Shown here: positions 60,988 to 64,000 of the stretch, one piece after another
Layout of the letters: each line of letters starts with the position of its first letter
How positions within the stretch are numbered: the first letter of the stretch is position 1
DNA from: Phyllobacterium sp. OV277
GTDB lineage: Bacteria; Pseudomonadota; Alphaproteobacteria; Rhizobiales; Rhizobiaceae
Assembly (NCBI RefSeq): GCF_900104355.1
Contig: NZ_FNIY01000001.1
Span: 496,001 to 560,000, forward strand
Length of the DNA stretch: 64,000 bases
Reading direction: 5' to 3'
The notes under the pieces: generated by a model
Databases searched by the model: none
The model's input: the letters and a program-made list of their open reading frames with translations, nothing else
Told to the model about the DNA's origin: nothing
Made by a program: the position numbers and the translations under genes

Positions 60988-61896
60988 TCAGTAATAGTTC
61001 ATGACGGCATGTTTCGCTTCGGCGAAAAACAGCCAGCGCTCAACGAACAGACCGAGCATATGTGTAAGCACGCCCATGGCCATCAGGCAGGTGCTCAATG
61101 CACCACCGCCAACGGCCATGGCAAGCAGCACCGCCAGAATTGGCAGCACAATCCCGCTGACAAACGCGATGACCCAAAGCTTTTGCGCATGTTTGCGCGC
61201 AACGCGAAAACCCATTTCCCGCGTCAGATAATTATCAAGCGCATGGGGTCGCTCCAGCAACCGCACTTTGCCGATACCGCCTAAGCCCGTGGCACTTTCC
61301 GGCGTTGACAGAGAAACAAGCGTCGTTGCGCGCTTGCGCCAGATCATCTTTGCAACAAGCGCCAGCAGCAAAAATAGCACCGCCAGCAATTGCAACGGCA
61401 AGACGTTGCCATCCCCAGCAAATAGCGCACCCAGCACCAGACCGCCCGCCAGCGCGAACAGCAAAAAACACAGCGGCGTCAGTTTCGTATGCCATGCATC
61501 AACGGTTTTAAGCGATGCATAGATCATCGAGGTGCAGTAAACCGTGATGACGGCCCCGAGAACGGTGATCAGGCCAAGGGTTGTGTCTTGCCGGTTGAGG
61601 AACAGGCACAGCGCGGCGTTTGAAGTCAGCGGTACAAACGTGGCAATCGCCATCACACCTTCACGCGATAGCCAGCTTGACCGCCATTGGCTCAGCGCCC
61701 GCCACGCCCGCTGCGGATTACCCAGATGCAACAGGGACGACAGAAGGCCAATGCTTATGAGCGCCAGTGCGGTGATGTAGGCAATTTTGGTTGGCAGTGC
61801 GGATGGATCAAGAAATCCCAAACCCAGAATGACGGCAAGGCCATAGCCAAGGCCTGACAGCGTGGTGAAGACGATGATGGAATAGGCTGGATGCAT
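60988..61896 (-). CDS. DmsC/SoeC-type membrane anchor subunit
   Basis: A 302-residue membrane protein with about eight hydrophobic helices and the DmsC/YnfH-like opening MHPAYSIIVFTTLSGLGYGLAVILG. It should anchor the molybdoenzyme to the membrane and pass electrons to or from the quinone pool. The stop abuts the convergent lpxXL stop. It is separated from the iron-sulfur subunit gene by 206 bases that carry a large inverted repeat, unusual for an operon of this kind. Confidence 0.88.
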   Translation of the reverse strand: MHPAYSIIVFTTLSGLGYGLAVILGLGFLDPSALPTKIAYITALALISIGLLSSLLHLGNPQRAWRALSQWRSSWLSREGVMAIATFVPLTSNAALCLFLNRQDTTLGLITVLGAVITVYCTSMIYASLKTVDAWHTKLTPLCFLLFALAGGLVLGALFAGDGNVLPLQLLAVLFLLLALVAKMIWRKRATTLVSLSTPESATGLGGIGKVRLLERPHALDNYLTREMGFRVARKHAQKLWVIAFVSGIVLPILAVLLAMAVGGGALSTCLMAMGVLTHMLGLFVERWLFFAEAKHAVMNYY

Positions 61897-61921
61897 TTAT
61901 GACAGCCTCGGGGGTGGGTGC

Positions 61922-62084
61922 TCACCCCCCTCTGTCCTGTCGGACATCTCCCCCACAAGGGGGGAGATCACATTGGCATCAACGCCTTTGCACAACAGGA
62001 AGCGTTTCAGATTGTGCAAAGACAGCCATGTAGGCTGATCTCCCCCCTTGTGGGGGAGATGTCCGACAGGACAGAGGGGGGTGA
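61922..62084. repeat. Long inverted repeat with internal hairpin
   Basis: Two 49-base arms (61922-61970 and 62036-62084) are perfect reverse complements around a 65-base centre. The centre has its own 10-bp hairpin (CTTTGCACAA at 61985 with TTGTGCAAAG at 62012). The arm contains GTCGGACATCTCCCCCAC, a motif I associate with dispersed palindromic repeats of rhizobial genomes. It lies inside the Dms/Soe gene set. Confidence 0.85.
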
Positions 62085-62102
62085 AAATGCACAACATCAT
62101 CC

Positions 62103-62870
62103 TCAAATCCGATCCAATGTCTTATCGAGCCAGGCAAAGAACCCGCGTGCGCCTTCCGTATTCTCGGCAAGCGGGATCATCGGGGCAGCATTGGCGAGAG
62201 AGGTGCGGGCGCGCGGTGGAAGATATTTGTTCGTCGGACGGGTCTCCTGTTCCGGCATCAGATCAAAACCACCCCGCGCGGCAACCATGATAGAAACCTC
62301 AGACGAAGGATCACCAAGATCGCCATAATGGCGTGCATTGGCCGGGCATGTGCGCACGCAGGAGGGCACGCGGTCCTCCTGCTGCAAAGTCTCGTTGTAA
62401 ATGCGGTCAACACACAGGGTGCACTTCTTCATCACCCCTGCCGCCAGATCCATCTCGCGCGCGCCATAGGCGCAGGACCAGGCACAGAGACCGCAGCCGA
62501 TGCACTTGTCCTCATCGACAAGCACAATGCCATCCTCGGCACGTTTGTAGGATGCACCGGTCGGGCAGACGGTAACACAGGGTGCATCCTCGCAGTGCAG
62601 GCAGGATTTGGGGAAATGCACCACCCGCGCATCACCAGCCTCACCAATCACCTGCCCGCCATCGGGCACCACTTCAAAACTGTGAATGCGGTTGAGAAAG
62701 GTGCCGGAGACATCATCACCATAGGGGTCCTGATCCGACAGCGCATTGCCATAGGCGCCGGTATTCCATTCCTTGCAACTGATGACGCATGCATGGCAGC
62801 CGACACAGACATCAAGGTCAATCACAAGGCCAAGCTTTTTCGCACCAAGGGTTTGCGGAAGGCTGGTCAT
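62103..62870 (-). CDS. 4Fe-4S ferredoxin subunit, DmsB/SoeB-like
   Basis: A 255-residue electron-transfer protein with four Cys clusters: CVGCHACVISC, CLHCEDAPCVTVC, CIGCGLCAWSC and CTLCVDR paired with CVRTC. It passes electrons between the molybdopterin subunit and the membrane anchor. The WNTGAYGNALSDQDPYGDDVSGTFLNR insert after the first cluster resembles SoeB of sulfite dehydrogenases. ATG 62870 overlaps the catalytic subunit stop in an ATGA; a start three codons earlier is less likely. Confidence 0.9.
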   Translation of the reverse strand: MTSLPQTLGAKKLGLVIDLDVCVGCHACVISCKEWNTGAYGNALSDQDPYGDDVSGTFLNRIHSFEVVPDGGQVIGEAGDARVVHFPKSCLHCEDAPCVTVCPTGASYKRAEDGIVLVDEDKCIGCGLCAWSCAYGAREMDLAAGVMKKCTLCVDRIYNETLQQEDRVPSCVRTCPANARHYGDLGDPSSEVSIMVAARGGFDLMPEQETRPTNKYLPPRARTSLANAAPMIPLAENTEGARGFFAWLDKTLDRI

Positions 62871-64000
62871 TTCGCCCACTCCTGTCCATAGCGTAATGCA
62901 TCGACAGGCGCGGGCTGACTGCCGGGCCGCTTGAGCGTACTGAAATGTGGCTCGCTGATGGCCTCACCGGCCTCGGCCTTTTCAATTTGCACGCGCAAAT
63001 CATACCAAGCGGCCTGTCCCGTGATCGGGTCCGAATTCGACCAGCGCATGCCATCGCCTTTTGGTGGCAGCAACTCATGGATGAGATGGTTGAGCAGAAA
63101 ACCCTTGGTAGCCTCTGGCGCGTTCTTGTCGAGTGCCCATGCGCCGCTGCGCTTGCCAATGGCATTCCATGTCCACATGGTCCTGCCATTCACCGCATCG
63201 GTGCGGGCAATCTCGCATTTGATCCGGCCATGATGGGAAGTCACCCACACCCAGTCGCCATCCTTCAAACCAAGCTCATCGCAAATGCCGCCGGGGACAT
63301 AAAGCGGGTTCTTGGTGTGGATTTGCCGCAACCAGGCATTTTGCGAGCCCCATGAATGGTACATCGCCATCGGTCGCTGGGTGATCGCGTGATAGGGGAA
63401 AGCATCGGTATCGACACCTTGCTCCTCGAACGGCCGGTACCACAGCGGCAGCGGATCAAAACACTCAAGCAATCGCTGGCGATATTGCTCCGGCGCGACG
63501 GGCTTGCGTACACCCTGCGCCGACAGGCGGAACTTTTGCAGCGTCTCCACATAAAGCTGGATGGTCACCGGCTGCGGCGTATCGAAGAAGCCCATATCAA
63601 TGGCGAACTGCTGGTAGGCCGCATTGTGATGTTTGAAATAGAGCGCTTCCTCCGGAATGTGCTTCATCCAGAATGCACCATTGCCGACATAGTTTTTCAG
63701 CTGGTCGGGGTTTGGCGTTCCGCGCCCCTCACCGCTTCCGTCCGTATCGCGCCAGCCTGATAGCGGACCGATACCCGGCTTGCGCTGATGATTGACGATG
63801 TAATCCGCATAATCCTTGTAGAGCGCCCCGCCCTGTTCATTAACAAATCCCGGCAGCTTCAGCCGAGCGCCAAGATCAATCAGCACTGACTGGAAGCCGC
63901 GCACATTGCGATCAGGCTCCAGCACCGGCCAGCGAATGGCATCGCAGGCAGCTTCCGGCTCGGAAATCGGTCTGTCGAGCAGCGAAATACAGTCATGCCG
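62867..64000 (-). CDS. Molybdopterin oxidoreductase catalytic subunit, 5' part outside window
   Basis: The C-terminal 377 residues of a DMSO-reductase-family subunit; the frame stays open to the window end with no stop. GGICDELGLKDGDWVWVTSHHGRIKCEIARTDAVNGRTMWTWNAIGKRSGAW is the cofactor-binding dinucleotide domain. Expected full length is about 900-1000 residues. With DmsB- and DmsC-like partners it is either a DMSO/N-oxide-type reductase or, more likely by the B subunit and organism type, a cytoplasmic sulfite:quinone dehydrogenase SoeA. The substrate cannot be decided from this fragment. Confidence 0.88.
   Translation of the reverse strand, partial: RHDCISLLDRPISEPEAACDAIRWPVLEPDRNVRGFQSVLIDLGARLKLPGFVNEQGGALYKDYADYIVNHQRKPGIGPLSGWRDTDGSGEGRGTPNPDQLKNYVGNGAFWMKHIPEEALYFKHHNAAYQQFAIDMGFFDTPQPVTIQLYVETLQKFRLSAQGVRKPVAPEQYRQRLLECFDPLPLWYRPFEEQGVDTDAFPYHAITQRPMAMYHSWGSQNAWLRQIHTKNPLYVPGGICDELGLKDGDWVWVTSHHGRIKCEIARTDAVNGRTMWTWNAIGKRSGAWALDKNAPEATKGFLLNHLIHELLPPKGDGMRWSNSDPITGQAAWYDLRVQIEKAEAGEAISEPHFSTLKRPGSQPAPVDALRYGQEWAK

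Noticed and set aside
61897-62170. Short frames with peptides like SPLVGEMSDRTEGG
   Set aside because: They arise from the arms of the 49-base inverted repeat and are found on both strands.

Overview
The window looks like chromosomal DNA of an alphaproteobacterium of the order Hyphomicrobiales, close to the Brucella/Ochrobactrum/Phyllobacterium group. The evidence is a complete acpXL–fabF2XL–fabF1XL–adhXL–lpxXL operon for very-long-chain acylation of lipid A, a porin of the Omp2a/2b (RopA) type, a BA14K-family protein, a C-P lyase cluster in rhizobial order, and moderately GC-rich coding DNA with short overlaps between genes. I saw no rRNA, tRNA, CRISPR array, prophage or classical insertion sequence. 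The assignment rests on recognised families and has not been tested by a search.

Layout. 1-0.5 kb: end of a BA14K protein. 0.7-4.7 kb: a tight four-gene set of circularly permuted ATP-grasp, alpha-E protein, transglutaminase and the Anbu proteasome-like peptidase. 4.7-5.9 kb: intergenic DNA filled with palindromic repeats that surround a small GIY-YIG nuclease gene. 5.9-8.7 kb: two divergent L,D-transpeptidases. 8.7-12.5 kb: DUF971 protein and molybdenum cofactor genes (moaA, mobA, mobB) with a DMT exporter. 12.7-15.2 kb: polar amino acid ABC importer without its ATPase. 15.2-23.9 kb: mixed housekeeping and accessory genes (two GSTs, penicillin acylase homologue, beta-hydroxyacid dehydrogenase, Lrp regulator, UDG, nuclease, histidine kinase, DoxX). 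24.0-28.9 kb: a 1625-residue subtilisin-type autotransporter with internal 92-residue repeats. 29-33 kb: cobT/cobS, DUF1289, a retropepsin-like protease and dusA. 33.5-34.6 kb: porin.

34.6-47.5 kb is the phosphonate region, all on the minus strand except the regulator: phnGHIJKL plus a hexapeptide acetyltransferase, then phnC, phnD, two phnE genes, a DUF1045 2H-phosphoesterase, phnM and phnN. The divergent GntR-type phnF shares with phnG a short intergenic region that holds an inverted repeat and a near-consensus Pho box. Together these import phosphonates, attach them to a ribose triphosphate, cleave the C-P bond and recycle the sugar phosphate.

47.5-56 kb: a fourth copy of the palindromic element, a ParB-like protein overlapping a SulP anion transporter, an FMN-binding protein, a sugar module (KDG kinase, aldose epimerase, semialdehyde dehydrogenase), an AEC transporter and a secreted histidine-phosphatase-like protein that has lost its catalytic residues. 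56.1-61 kb: the lipid A very-long-chain fatty acid operon. 61-64 kb: a DmsABC/SoeABC-type molybdoenzyme whose catalytic subunit runs off the window; it would need the cofactor made by the moa/mob genes at 9-12 kb.

The most interesting items are the Anbu cluster, the composite palindromic element with its embedded GIY-YIG gene, the ketosynthase pair in which one partner lacks the active-site cysteine, the catalytically dead histidine phosphatase, the autotransporter with a recent internal duplication, and the possible substitution of PhnP by a 2H-phosphoesterase.
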